This document shows, one piece after another, positions 51,701 to 57,662 of a DNA stretch of 64,000 bases. The notes under the pieces are model-generated. The model ran no database searches. It saw nothing but the letters and a program-made list of their open reading frames with translations, and was not told the origin of the DNA. The position numbers were made by a program, and so were the translations under genes. Source of the stretch: Pedobacter cryoconitis (GTDB lineage Bacteria > Bacteroidota > Bacteroidia > Sphingobacteriales > Sphingobacteriaceae). The stretch spans positions 992,001 to 1,056,000 of the forward strand of contig NZ_JACHCG010000001.1 in assembly GCF_014200595.1 (NCBI RefSeq). Direction: 5' to 3'. Every line of letters begins with the position of its first letter. Position 1 is the first letter of the stretch.

Positions 51701-54700
51701 AAAATCTGATCGGCCATTGTGCGGAACAGGTTTTACCGGCCTTTACTCCGTTTGATTATGGTTTAAATGGCTTGGTTACGGTAAATGAGCTGGATAAATT
51801 CCTGGACGAAGCTTACCTGGGTAAGCCACGAAGGGCACAACTGGAAAGTATTTACCGTTTAGGCGGTTTACAGGAAGGGATGTTATTCCATGAGTTGTAC
51901 AATGAACAAGGTGCATTTACAGAACAGCTTTCCTGCGATCTGATGACCCTGCAAACGGATAAGTTTATCCGCAGCTGGGAAATTCTGATCAAGCAACATA
52001 GTATTTTAAGAACAGGTTTCTACCATGATGCGTTCTCTATACCTGTACAATGCGTTTATAGAGAGGTTTCCCTTTCGGTAAATCTGCTTGACTACCGTGG
52101 TCTGAGTCCAGCAGCTCAGGAACAGGCTATACAGGAATATGAGCATAGAGATCGTATCCAGGGGTTTGATCTGAAAGCAGCCCCATTGATGCGGATCTGT
52201 CTGATACAACTTTCGGATGTGCATTACAGAATGCTTTGGAGTTTCCACCATATTCTGCTGGATGGCTGGTCGGTTCCGGTCTTGTTAGCTGAACTGTTTG
52301 CTAATTACGAACAACTGGAAGCGGGGAAACCGATAGAAGAACAACCAGCAGATCGCTATGAAGACTATATCCGTTATATAGCACAGCAGGATAAAGATCA
52401 AACCGCAGCTTACTGGCGTAATTATCTGGCGCCTGCCGAAGAAGGATGTTTACTTCCTTTTGTTAGTGCAACGGCAGATCGTACCCGTGGTGTGGGTATG
52501 AAAGAAGGAATAATTAAGTTCGATGCTGCATTGACCGGGCTGATTTCAAACTATGCGAAACAACAGCATTTAACAGTTAATTCATTGATGCAGGGTGTAT
52601 GGGCATATCTTTTATACAGATATACCGGTCGGGCTGATGTCATTTATGGGGTTACTGTATCCGGACGTCCTGAAGATTTGCCGGGTATTGAAAGAAAAGT
52701 GGGGATGTATATCAATACATTACCTCTTTATATCAACTTAGATCAATCGGCAGATATCAATAGCTGGCTGCAAAAAATACAACAAGGGCAACTGGAAAGC
52801 AGGGAGTATCAATATACTACGCTGAATGATATTCAGCGGCTGACAAGTATCAAAGGCGATCTTTTTGATACCTCTATTGTTTTCCAGAATTATCCTGTCA
52901 GCGAATCTGATCTGCAAAAAGGCGGAGGACTTGAAGTGAGTGATATTGTTGTACATCCGCAAACCAATTATCCACTCACAATTAACGTGATTACAGGAAG
53001 AGAAACTAATCTGCTGTTTGTTCACAATGAGGAATTACTGGATACAACGGCTGTGGATATGATGATGGGGCATTTCAAACAAGTGCTGCTGCAACTGGTA
53101 GAAAAAGGAGTGAAAACCTGGAAAGAAGTCGAACTGATGACTGCTCAGGAGCAGGAGCAGTTGCTGGTTACTTTTAACAATAAAATAGTTGCTTATCCTG
53201 ATACGCAGACACTGGTTGATTTGTTATTGCAACAAGCAGCGCTTACGCCTGATGCGCCGGCAATTGTGTTTGAAAACACGATCTGGTCTTACCGAAAGCT
53301 GGATGAGGCTTCGGGGAAACTGGCTAATTACCTGCGTAGTAAAGGCGTGAAAACTGATATGCTGGTTCCAATTTATCTGGAAAGGTCGGCCGAAATGGTG
53401 GTTGCTATTCTGGGTGTAATGAAGGCAGGAGGTGCTTATGTGCCGCTTGATACGACCTATCCGGCAGAAAGGATCAGTTATATATTAAAAGATACTTCGG
53501 CTGCAATCGTGATCACTACCGGAGATATAAGTGAGCGGATTTATACGGTATCAGATGTGCCGCTGGTTTTACTTGATCAGGATATTGCAGTGATTAAAAG
53601 GTATCCGTCTGCTATCGCAGCTGGAGAGATAAAACCTGGGGATCTGGCTTATGTTATTTATACCTCAGGTTCTACCGGACAGCCAAAAGGGGTAATGGTA
53701 GAACATGCTGGTATGCTGAATCACCTGTATGCCAAAGTTAATGATTTGCACCTTAATGCAGAGAGTGTGGTTGCTTTTACAGCTTCTTATACTTTTGATA
53801 TTTCGGTATGGCAGATCTTCTCCGGGCTGTTAAGCGGAGGACATACGATTATTTATCCTTCACAATTGCTGCTGCAACCGGCGGCATTGCTTGAAAAAGT
53901 GGAAGAAAACGGGGTAACCATTTTAGAACTGGTTCCTTCTTATCTGACTGCTGTGCTGCGGGAAGAGCTGACAACTAAGCTGGAGAAACTGCAATATCTG
54001 CTGGTTACCGGTGAAGCAGTCAGCCAGCCATTGCTTGCACAATGGTTTGGACATCCTGATTTTGGACGTATCCCGGTAGTGAATGCTTATGGGCCTACAG
54101 AGGCTTCGGATGACATTTGTCACTATATAATGTACGAAACTCCTGTTCAGATCAATATACCACTGGGTAGTCCGATACAGAATTTACAGGTATATGTGCT
54201 GAATGATGAGCTGAATCTTTGTCCGGTAGGGGTGACTGGCGAAATTTGTGTTGCTGGTATAGGTGTTTCCAGAGGTTATTTAAACCGGGCTGATCTGACT
54301 GCCGCGAAGTTTATTAAAAATCCATTTAATGCAGACAGTAAAATGTACCGGACAGGTGATCTTGGCCGCTGGCTGGCTGATGGAAATATCGAATACCTTG
54401 GCCGTATTGATGATCAGGTAAAAGTCCGCGGGTTTAGAATTGAGCTTGGAGAGATTGAAAATGTCCTGCAACAATATGAAGAGATCAATCAGGCAGTTGT
54501 TGTGGTTAAAGACGACGCAAACGGAAATAAACGTCTGGTAGCTTATCTGGCTGTAAACCCGGCATACCATAAGGATTCAATGCTGAACTGGTTAAAAGGA
54601 GTTTTACCGGAATATATGGTGCCTTCGTTCTTTATCACGCTCGAAGAACTTCCATTAACACCTAACGGAAAGATAGACAAAAAAGCGCTGCCTGATCCGG

Positions 54701-55833
54701 ATACCAATGAGCTGCTGGCTACAGCTTATGTAGCTCCCCGTAATCATTTACAAGGAGAACTGGCAGAGATCTGGCAAAATATGCTGGGCATCCCAAGAAT
54801 CGGTATTTATGATAATTTCTTTGAGCTTGGCGGGCTTTCATTGCTGGTGATTGGTTTGGTTTCTGTGATCAAAAAGGAAATTGGTGTCAAAGTTCATGTC
54901 AAAGATATTTTCAATTATCCAACCATACATGAGCTTGCTGAAGTCATTAATCTGCGTACAGAAGATCCCGATATAGCAATACAGCCTGATGCACAGCTAT
55001 ATAGTGATCATGTCGTCTTATTAAATGATGGCCCGCTTTCATTTCCTGTATTTATGCTGCCGGGAGCGGCTGGGGTTTGTGAGGTGTACAGTGCTTTAGG
55101 GCAGTCGCTTAATGAAACCTGTGCCCTTTATGGATTGCAGATGCCGGGGGTATTTGAAGGAGAGGCTCCTGAACATGAGCTGTCAGTGATTGCTGCCCGT
55201 AATATTGGATGGATGAAAGAAGTACAGCCTGTTGGCCCGTACCGTTTTATCGGGCACTCACTGGGAGGAATCATGATTCACGAAATGACCAAACAGCTGG
55301 AAGCTGCCGGAGAACAGGTACAGACAGGGATTATTCTGGATAAAGACACCACTACGGAAAGTTCATTTCATGGAGGCGATGACAATGGGGAAACCCTTTT
55401 CAGGCTGGCCATGCTGGTATTTGAACTGGGAAATATCGTAACTAAACCTTATCCTGAATGGATCTGGAAGCTGAAAGAGGGATTTTCTTTAGCAGACAGA
55501 GAAGAAATAATGCCGGTAATTACTTCAATTGTGATGGAGAATCTTGGAAATAACAAGCATTATACCAGCTTTATTTTAAGGATACTGAACCTGGTGATCA
55601 GCAATGCTTTTCTGGAATATACAGTTAAGGAGCAGATTAATGCAAGCCTTTTAATTGTAAAAGCTGAACAGACGCCATGGGAGGAAAATAGCGGAAGCCT
55701 GGGCTGGGAAGCCTTTGCAACTGCAACGCAGGTTATTACTGTGCCGGGGGATCACGATTCACTGGTAGGAAATGATAACGTACAGGTATTGGGAGCTGAA
55801 TTAACAGCGTACTTGCAACAATTTAAGGGATAG
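37912..55833 (+). CDS. NRPS, modules 9-12 with docking domain and terminal thioesterase
   Basis: A 17.9-kb frame encodes 5973 residues in the order docking-C-A-T-E / C-A-T-E / C-A-T-E / C-A-T-TE. Residues 1 to about 55 form a TubC-type (beta-hairpin) docking domain ending in a KLRKEHLITYFKK-like helix. Phosphopantetheine serines are near 1078, 2604, 4121 and 5643. The thioesterase (about 5700-5973) has GHSLGG with the nucleophile near 5783 and a GDHDSL histidine near 5948, so it can release the chain by hydrolysis or cyclisation. The first C domain is of LCL type, fitting an L-residue from module 8. It follows the first NRPS gene by 33 bp and precedes an ABC exporter gene by 61 bp. Confidence 0.95.
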   Translation: MSSFNLIDVVELLNKANNVGIKITLDDDRLKIKMRKDQVIDSSLLEELKLRKEHLITYFKKHSAATVIADENKIVPFERGTIKHIPLSSGQERLWFLDQLEGSTAYHIPTVLRLKGKLDQGALEFALNGIVNRHEVLRTVILGEDGKPYQHILPENKWKLVVLDDLIYKSSPEALRAGIKELTDAPFNLAADHMLRAYLIVLGADEYVLLVTMHHIASDGWSTGIIVNELIEFYNASTEKRQVQLPVLEIQYADYAVWQREQVSPQVEKFHLDYWKKKLNGVATLFLPADYPRPAVQSSRGAVSEFSFDLALAEKLQTLSRSHDATLFMTLLTAFKVLLYRYTGQDDICVGTPTAGRTQQELEGLVGFFVNTLALRSDLGDNPTFEALLQQVKDTTLNAYQHQDLPLEKIVEAVVKERDLSRNPLFQVCFTLLNIPGDGDLKLQDVELSAEPMEQTKIQFDFTLTLRETENGLSGAVEYSTDLYREETISRMVGHFELLLRAIVANPVTRICDLEMLSTTEEQLLLSFNETAVDHELEPGTTLLDAFAIQVEYAPDAIAVVFEEHSLSYKELDERANQLAHYLIVKGVTTETLVPICLGRSLEMIIGIFGILKAGAAYVPIDPDYPASRISYILEDTAASVIITDGNSKPKLPPLADHIEVIALDEEWHEIGAHVKGPVSTSLAAENLAYVIYTSGSTGKPKGVLIEHNGVVNLAMSQRNALRLTYGTRFLQFASFGFDASCYEVFNTLLSGGVLVLPKKEDLLSAESFGAMVKRHQVEVVTLPPSYQHLVKDVLGPVTTVVSAGEPLNREDARYIKAKGIRVINAYGPTENTVCTSLTDEPILENNTVVIGKPIENVQVYIQGEQGRLCPVGVAGELCVGGPGVARGYLKRPELTAEKFIPDTYLPKPGARLYRTGDLARWLPNGHIEYLGRIDDQVKIRGFRIEPGEIEAELQLCELVNAAVIAVKPDQNGNNRLVGYIIPEGSFDREGIVAYLKDKLPDYMIPSILLPLETIPLTPNGKIDRKALPEPTDVIVSVNDYVAPRNPMEQTLTAIWQDLLGVSKVGIHDNFFELGGDSIITIQVVSRSKRAGYDLNPKDLFIYQTVEKLAALLLARKSNEVTAEQGQLVGTAGLLPIQQWFFEATGPNPSHFNQQVLLSIDKAIEPAILIAAVEQLVTYHDALRFAYKAGSHGWEQTYGQHAGALKIVDLQELPASQLLEEITAVCELTQRSLDIEQGILFSAVLIQTPETDAHHRLLFVGHHLVVDGVSWRILLEDIGLLMEHPDQQASIVLGHKSSSYRQWHSALVDYGQRRRLTCQQDYWEKVTAAYHPLKTEKEEKGIVTIADTVNHTATLNSEATRSLLQDTNRAYHTEINDLLLSALALTLAEWNGHGQVSIGLEGHGREDILKDIDTSRTVGWFTSLFPVLLEVEENQDHGSLLKAVKEQLRQVPDKGIGYGVLKYINKTAALQGAEPWDIIFNYLGQMDNAVHAEEALDAAVENTGTAIDEAYPVRENLSVNSVIQGGALLVTWTYSNKHFTAEGISRLAEQYMSHLEELIGHCASQMHVSYTPADYNLSGLVTNGELDNFLEEDFNGTPRRMQLESMYRLSGLQEGMLFHSIYDGQASAYVEQFTGELTELNVPAFLQSWQYLLAHHSILRSGFYYDVFSVPVQCVYHEVELPVTMLDYRHLDEKTQKQAIQEFEANAKLNGFDFTAAPLMRITLTRLEDNRYRLLWNFHHMLLDGWSSPVLLEKLLLAYEALAAGNPLPVIAKDNYEDYIRYTERRDQEEEELYWRGYLKGISEGCLLPFVSTTINRNKGIGEYREQPLVLNAAFSAQLARFAQRHRVTVNTLMQGVWAYLLYRYTGRPDVVYGVTVSGRPEDLPGVERAVGMYINTLPLYTVIDGSAGIIQWLQELQISQLQSREYQHTPLNVTQKWAMVEGDLFDSLLVFENYPVSKVVSDSSDNVELQNAEMREQTNYPLSLIVSSGAVINVVLSYNSTLLEDNYVTAIAAHLEQVLKQILVHETGTLADIELLTVAEQEQLLKTFNHTETAYPQDQTAIGIFEAQVLLYPSSPALVFEDIVYTYQELNERSNQLAGYLRSKGVVTDVLVPVCLARSAEMAIAILGVLKAGGAYVPIDPGYPEDRIAFMLEDTSASVVITTSDLKTSIAAFASADTVLLDTEREKISTWAISRPLNPAGPGDLAYVIYTSGSTGKPKGVMVEHAGMLNHLYAKINDLQLTAETVVAFTASYTFDISVWQLFSALLCGGKTVIYSSERILEPAILIDAVEADGITILELVPSYLNAVLQEHTLAHLNKLSYLLVTGEAVSQPLLAQWFAHPHYGRIPVVNAYGPTEASDDICHHIMYETPSRINVPVGKPVQNMRIYILSASDQLCPVGVPGEICVAGIGVSRGYLNRSELTASRFVDTPFETKGKMYRTGDLGRWLPDGTVEYLGRIDDQVKIRGFRIELGEIENVLQQHEAIVQAAVIVKTDESGNKRLVAYVVAEGVFDREATVSWLKNHLPEYMVPGLFVAMDELPLTGNGKIDRKGLPDPDMGTLQTGVYTAPRNEQETILAEIWQELLHIPKVGIYDNFFELGGDSIITIQVVSRARRAGFSLHPRDLFVHQTIAGLSVCLLTAAETASSGEQGLLDGESGLLPIQQHYFESGAAEISHYNQDVLLSIDKSVTTETVSSAISQLVAAHDVLRFTYTQTADGWKQAYGNYAGALEINDLRQVSSEDLPAVIAANNNQYQSSLDLKAGIVLRTVLLLTPDTEEKNRLLIIVHHLAVDVVSWRILLEDLELLLAKEALPAYKTASYRQWYRSLETYGARHAVQQQRRYWETAVAAARPMRTVNAWSGTLTGGDIEQHTVTLDAVLTRQLLQEVPRAYHTVVNDVLLTALALTLAKWNDHNQVVIGLEGHGREDFIPGVDISRTVGWFTSLYPVMLSVASDADYGLQLKNVKEQLRQIPDKGLGYGILKYINKADVLQGTDPWEVEFNYLGQLDNLVQEEGNTLLSGATESTGSSAAESHPVRELLSINSLVQGGELRMNWSFSNRHFTPDSIAEIAAAYLENLENLINYAIAVEIPVSTPSDYNLGEEITNEELDKFLDEDYNGASRRLQLESISRLSGLQEGMLFHSLYDDQAGAYSKQFSCELVTPDIDAFVQSWYGILKRHSILRSGFYYNEFKIPVQCVYHEVKIPVEILDCSQLNKTEQEQYIRDYESADLKKGFDFTAAPLMRICFIKLDSERYYMLWSHHHILLDGWSMPIVMEELLTNYENLVSGKPMPVLTPDRYEDYIRYIERQDKEEATSYWRKYLDGLDEASLLPFISNASDRTKSHGGYGEEVFQLDAEFTARLTRYAQQNRVTINTLMQGVWSYLLYSYTGRKDVAFGIVVSGRPENLAGVESAVGMYINTLPLHGRVDLAQDFAAGLQQIQTEQLESRAYQYNSLSEIQRLSGITGDLFDTLMVFENYPVSETLNAQPWKLRVENVSSEEHTNYPLSVIIMAGKQIDIHFSHNNLIGHTYIKAIAHHFKTVLEQIASSVKSLKFGELNLLTTAEEQQILYDFNAKNISLLPTETVVELFAAAAAAQVNRAAVITGTDSLSYRELNEQSSRFAHYLRKKGVTKGTLVPVCQERSAGIIVTMLAIMKAGGAYVPIDPGYPAERIQYMLADTAANLLICNAKIAASLGVVEGLEIINPESFTDELKQYPVTAPLIHIELHDLVYVIYTSGSTGQPKGVQITHAGLSNLINWHHERYHLTRDSRTTTAAGVGFDAFGWEVWPTLSTGAALYVVDDEQRLSPSALADYYIGQGITHSFLSTVLIPEFIEASRNRESALKYLLAGGDKLAAVNMEGLTYKIINNYGPTENSVVTTSYELSPAYAETAPPIGIPVSHTQIYILNAANGISPVGVPGELCISGAGLATGYLNRESLTAEKFVSNPFNTNYGGRMYRSGDLARWLPDGNIEYLGRIDDQVKIRGYRIELGEIENVLQQNAAVKHAVVLVKSDDRGHKQLVGYIVAEGSFDKGELIAYLKDRLPDYMVPALWVSLDQLPLTSNGKVDKKMLPEPDISTLLTNSYESPRNATEKALVEIWQDLLRLEQVGIHDNFFELGGDSIITIQAVSRAKRAGYEFQPKDLFVHQTIAGLSKLLQEREHLVSYAEEGFLSGTSGLLPIQQWYFELETPSVSHFNQHVLLTVSKQIAVTIISDSILQLADYHDALRFTYLKKEDHWEQEYGTYTGALETIDLSALATADVPAAIKQAGEIAQRSLDIEQGIIFRSILFLTPGEDQDNRLLLVVHHLAVDGVSWRILLEDLGLLIKEPGKKAVAVLGSKSASYRQWYTALEGYGQTISKQHAYWMDIVKHYVALPEDHNYTGHLTLADMGTKVTRLNSAATQRLLQEVPQAYHTEINDILLCALALALSQWSGISRISVGLEGHGREDIMAGIDTSRTVGWFTNLYPVSLETETGRDIGYALRSIKEQLRKIPAKGIGFGVLKYIEKLVALQQKSAWNVVFNYLGQLDNMVSEQGEIGMANEQAGDSVADDYPLTDQLSVNTMIQGGELLLDWSYSTRHYDVASIDKLADLYMENLQNLIGHCAEQVLPAFTPFDYGLNGLVTVNELDKFLDEAYLGKPRRAQLESIYRLGGLQEGMLFHELYNEQGAFTEQLSCDLMTLQTDKFIRSWEILIKQHSILRTGFYHDAFSIPVQCVYREVSLSVNLLDYRGLSPAAQEQAIQEYEHRDRIQGFDLKAAPLMRICLIQLSDVHYRMLWSFHHILLDGWSVPVLLAELFANYEQLEAGKPIEEQPADRYEDYIRYIAQQDKDQTAAYWRNYLAPAEEGCLLPFVSATADRTRGVGMKEGIIKFDAALTGLISNYAKQQHLTVNSLMQGVWAYLLYRYTGRADVIYGVTVSGRPEDLPGIERKVGMYINTLPLYINLDQSADINSWLQKIQQGQLESREYQYTTLNDIQRLTSIKGDLFDTSIVFQNYPVSESDLQKGGGLEVSDIVVHPQTNYPLTINVITGRETNLLFVHNEELLDTTAVDMMMGHFKQVLLQLVEKGVKTWKEVELMTAQEQEQLLVTFNNKIVAYPDTQTLVDLLLQQAALTPDAPAIVFENTIWSYRKLDEASGKLANYLRSKGVKTDMLVPIYLERSAEMVVAILGVMKAGGAYVPLDTTYPAERISYILKDTSAAIVITTGDISERIYTVSDVPLVLLDQDIAVIKRYPSAIAAGEIKPGDLAYVIYTSGSTGQPKGVMVEHAGMLNHLYAKVNDLHLNAESVVAFTASYTFDISVWQIFSGLLSGGHTIIYPSQLLLQPAALLEKVEENGVTILELVPSYLTAVLREELTTKLEKLQYLLVTGEAVSQPLLAQWFGHPDFGRIPVVNAYGPTEASDDICHYIMYETPVQINIPLGSPIQNLQVYVLNDELNLCPVGVTGEICVAGIGVSRGYLNRADLTAAKFIKNPFNADSKMYRTGDLGRWLADGNIEYLGRIDDQVKVRGFRIELGEIENVLQQYEEINQAVVVVKDDANGNKRLVAYLAVNPAYHKDSMLNWLKGVLPEYMVPSFFITLEELPLTPNGKIDKKALPDPDTNELLATAYVAPRNHLQGELAEIWQNMLGIPRIGIYDNFFELGGLSLLVIGLVSVIKKEIGVKVHVKDIFNYPTIHELAEVINLRTEDPDIAIQPDAQLYSDHVVLLNDGPLSFPVFMLPGAAGVCEVYSALGQSLNETCALYGLQMPGVFEGEAPEHELSVIAARNIGWMKEVQPVGPYRFIGHSLGGIMIHEMTKQLEAAGEQVQTGIILDKDTTTESSFHGGDDNGETLFRLAMLVFELGNIVTKPYPEWIWKLKEGFSLADREEIMPVITSIVMENLGNNKHYTSFILRILNLVISNAFLEYTVKEQINASLLIVKAEQTPWEENSGSLGWEAFATATQVITVPGDHDSLVGNDNVQVLGAELTAYLQQFKG
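42721..47280 (+). other. NRPS module 10: C-A-T-E, diamino acid; E domain motif altered
   Basis: The C domain has HHMLLDGWS. The A pocket is D-I-W-E-V-G-A-D-D-K. The E domain retains both histidines (2788-2789), the aspartate (2793) and EGHGRE, but the invariant glycine of HHxxxDG is valine (HHLAVDV, codon GTA at 46291-46293). Whether it still epimerises is uncertain. The next C domain is D-accepting in type, which suggests activity is retained. Confidence 0.7.
44275..45795 (+). repeat. Near-identical A-T tract, copy 2 (module 10)
   Basis: Partner of 31720-33240. The C domains in front of the two copies are of different type (D-accepting here, LCL in module 7), and the E domains behind them have diverged. 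Only the A-T part has been homogenised or moved. Confidence 0.85.
47290..51840 (+). other. NRPS module 11: C-A-T-E, leucine, D-configured
   Basis: The A pocket reads D-A-W-F-L-G-N-V-V-K (leucine), as in module 4, with which it shares FDAFGWE. The C domain has HHHILLDGWS. T serine is near residue 4121 and the E domain has HHLAVDG near 4305 with EGHGRE. Confidence 0.85.
51850..55833 (+). other. NRPS module 12: C-A-T-TE, diamino acid and chain release
   Basis: The C domain has HHILLDGWS. The A pocket is D-I-W-E-V-G-A-D-D-K, but this A domain is more diverged than the module 7/10 pair. The T motif is GGLSLL instead of GGDS or GGHS, with the serine (5643) kept. A single thioesterase follows with GHSLGG. 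With no E domain the last residue should stay L. Confidence 0.75.
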
Positions 55834-55838
55834 GAAGA

Positions 55839-55866
55839 ATATAGCCCGCTGTGAGGCGGGCTATAT
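55839..55866 (+). terminator. GC-rich stem-loop between NRPS and exporter genes
   Basis: Positions 55839-55849 and 55856-55866 are perfect reverse complements (11 bp, GC-rich core) around a 6-nt loop, starting 6 nt after the NRPS stop. No T-run follows, so it may act as a partial terminator, attenuator or mRNA stabiliser rather than a full intrinsic terminator. Confidence 0.5.
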
Positions 55867-55894
55867 CAATAAACAATTTATAAAAGCTTATTAA

Positions 55895-57658
55895 ATGCAG
55901 AATTCTACATCCGTTAAAGATATTAAGGGTAATTCTCTTAAACCATTATTTCGTTTATTCCATTATGTAAAACCATATTGGCTGGAATTTAGCATTGGGC
56001 TGTTCCTGCTGATGATCGCCAGTGTATCCGGCCTGGCGCTGCCTAAGTTGCTTGGACAATTAATTGATGGTGGCAAACAGGGAATAGATTCAGGGGCAAC
56101 GACCTACATTGGGTGGTTGTTATTGGGCATTCTGATTATCCAGGCTATATTCTCTTTTTTCAGAGTGGTACTGTTTGTAAATGTTACCGAAAAAACATTG
56201 GCTGCTTTACGCCAGACTGTATACAGCCACCTGGTGAAAATGCCGATGCGTGTTTTTCTTCACAAACGTGTAGGGGAGCTGAGCAGCAGGATTTCGGCAG
56301 ACATTACGCTATTGCAGGAAATTTTTAACAATACGCTGGCAGAAATGGTCAGACAGCTGGTTATTATCGTTGGTGGTTTGATCTTATTGATGATTACTTC
56401 GTTTCAACTGACAGTTTTTATGTTGCTGTTATTACCTGCTATGGTCGTGCTGGCTGAGGTATTTGGCCGGTTCATCAACAAATACGCGATGGAGGTACAG
56501 GACAAAGTCGCAGCTTCTAATACCATTGTGGAAGAAACATTGCAGGGTATTTTTAGTGTAAAAGCCTTTGTAAGCGAGTTCTTCGAGATAAGCCGTTATC
56601 GCGGGCAAACGAATGAAATGGCCAGACTGGGGATGAAAGGCGGGAAGTACAGAGGTCTGTTTGATTCTTTTGTGATCGTCGGTATTTTTGGTACACTGGT
56701 CGCTGTGATCTGGCGGGGGGTGACTACGGGGGTGGCTTCAGGAGAACTTATTTCCTTTTTACTTTACTCTGTATATATTGCCAGCTCAATTACTGGTTTA
56801 GCAGAAGTTTATACTGCTTTACAGAAAAGTATTGGAGCTACTACCCATCTTTTTGATTTGCTGGAGGAACCGGTAGAACTACTTACAGACTTTAAAACCA
56901 TAGCACCGGAAAATCAATTGCATGGGAAGATTAATTTCAGCAATATCCATTTTCATTACCCCACAAGAGAAGATATCAATGTATTACAGGGCGTATCTTT
57001 CGAAGCTTCTTCCAATCAGAAAGTGGCTATTGTAGGTTCAAGTGGTGCTGGTAAAAGTACAATTGTGTCTTTATTGCTGAGATTGTATGATCCGGTAAAA
57101 GGAGGGGTGTTTTTCGATGATAGAGACAGTGCAGCTATTCCTTTATCAGAGCTCAGGGCACAAATTGCTGTGGTTCCGCAAGATGTTTTTCTTTTTGGCG
57201 GTACGATTGCAGAAAATATCGGCTATGGTAGAAAAGGGGCTTCTAAAGATGAGATTATTGCAGCAGCAGAAATGGCCAATGCCTGGGAATTTATTCAGCG
57301 TTTCCCGCTTGGACTAGAAACAATAGTAGGAGAACGTGGGATACAGCTTTCTGGTGGGCAGCGTCAGCGGATTGCGATTGCACGTGCGGTATTGAAAGCT
57401 CCGCGTATTTTGATATTAGATGAAGCAACGTCTGCATTGGACTCAGAATCAGAGCGGTTGGTACAGGATGCTTTAGATAAACTGATGGAAGGACGTACTT
57501 CTATCGTGATTGCGCATCGCCTGGCTACGGTAAGACAAGCTGATAAAATTATAGTGCTTCATAAAGGGCAGATTGTAGAAGAGGGGACTCACCTTGAACT
57601 GGTTGGCGTTAGCGGAGGGTTATACAAGAACCTGAGTGAAATGCAGTTTACAAACTAA
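55895..57658 (+). CDS. MsbA-like ABC transporter (fused permease and ATPase), probable peptide exporter
   Basis: This 587-residue half-transporter has an N-terminal membrane domain (about 20-320, several hydrophobic helices) fused to an ATPase domain. Walker A GSSGAGKST is at 381-389, the Q-loop glutamine at about 429 (PQD), the signature LSGGQ at 485-489, Walker B ILILDE at 505-510 and the H-loop histidine at 541. It should work as a homodimer in the inner membrane, flipping or exporting a lipophilic substrate. Position right after the NRPS genes on the same strand suggests export of the finished lipopeptide and self-protection. Homologues also flip lipid A, so a housekeeping role cannot be excluded from sequence alone. 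It ends only 4 bp from the convergent kinase gene. Confidence 0.88.
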   Translation: MQNSTSVKDIKGNSLKPLFRLFHYVKPYWLEFSIGLFLLMIASVSGLALPKLLGQLIDGGKQGIDSGATTYIGWLLLGILIIQAIFSFFRVVLFVNVTEKTLAALRQTVYSHLVKMPMRVFLHKRVGELSSRISADITLLQEIFNNTLAEMVRQLVIIVGGLILLMITSFQLTVFMLLLLPAMVVLAEVFGRFINKYAMEVQDKVAASNTIVEETLQGIFSVKAFVSEFFEISRYRGQTNEMARLGMKGGKYRGLFDSFVIVGIFGTLVAVIWRGVTTGVASGELISFLLYSVYIASSITGLAEVYTALQKSIGATTHLFDLLEEPVELLTDFKTIAPENQLHGKINFSNIHFHYPTREDINVLQGVSFEASSNQKVAIVGSSGAGKSTIVSLLLRLYDPVKGGVFFDDRDSAAIPLSELRAQIAVVPQDVFLFGGTIAENIGYGRKGASKDEIIAAAEMANAWEFIQRFPLGLETIVGERGIQLSGGQRQRIAIARAVLKAPRILILDEATSALDSESERLVQDALDKLMEGRTSIVIAHRLATVRQADKIIVLHKGQIVEEGTHLELVGVSGGLYKNLSEMQFTN

Positions 57659-57662
57659 GCGG

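Noticed and set aside
4270..55833. Regularly spaced repeats that could suggest arrays or mobile elements
   Set aside because: The periodicity of about 4.5 kb is explained by NRPS modules; no CRISPR-like short repeats, transposase genes or target-site duplications were seen.
4270..55833. Naming the product as pedopeptin, isopedopeptin or another known Pedobacter lipopeptide
   Set aside because: I do not remember their residue orders well enough to match them with this 12-module line, so no identity is claimed.
55839..55866. Calling the hairpin after the NRPS genes a full intrinsic terminator
   Set aside because: No T-run follows on the plus strand and the exporter gene follows closely, so read-through is likely; it is listed only with reservation.
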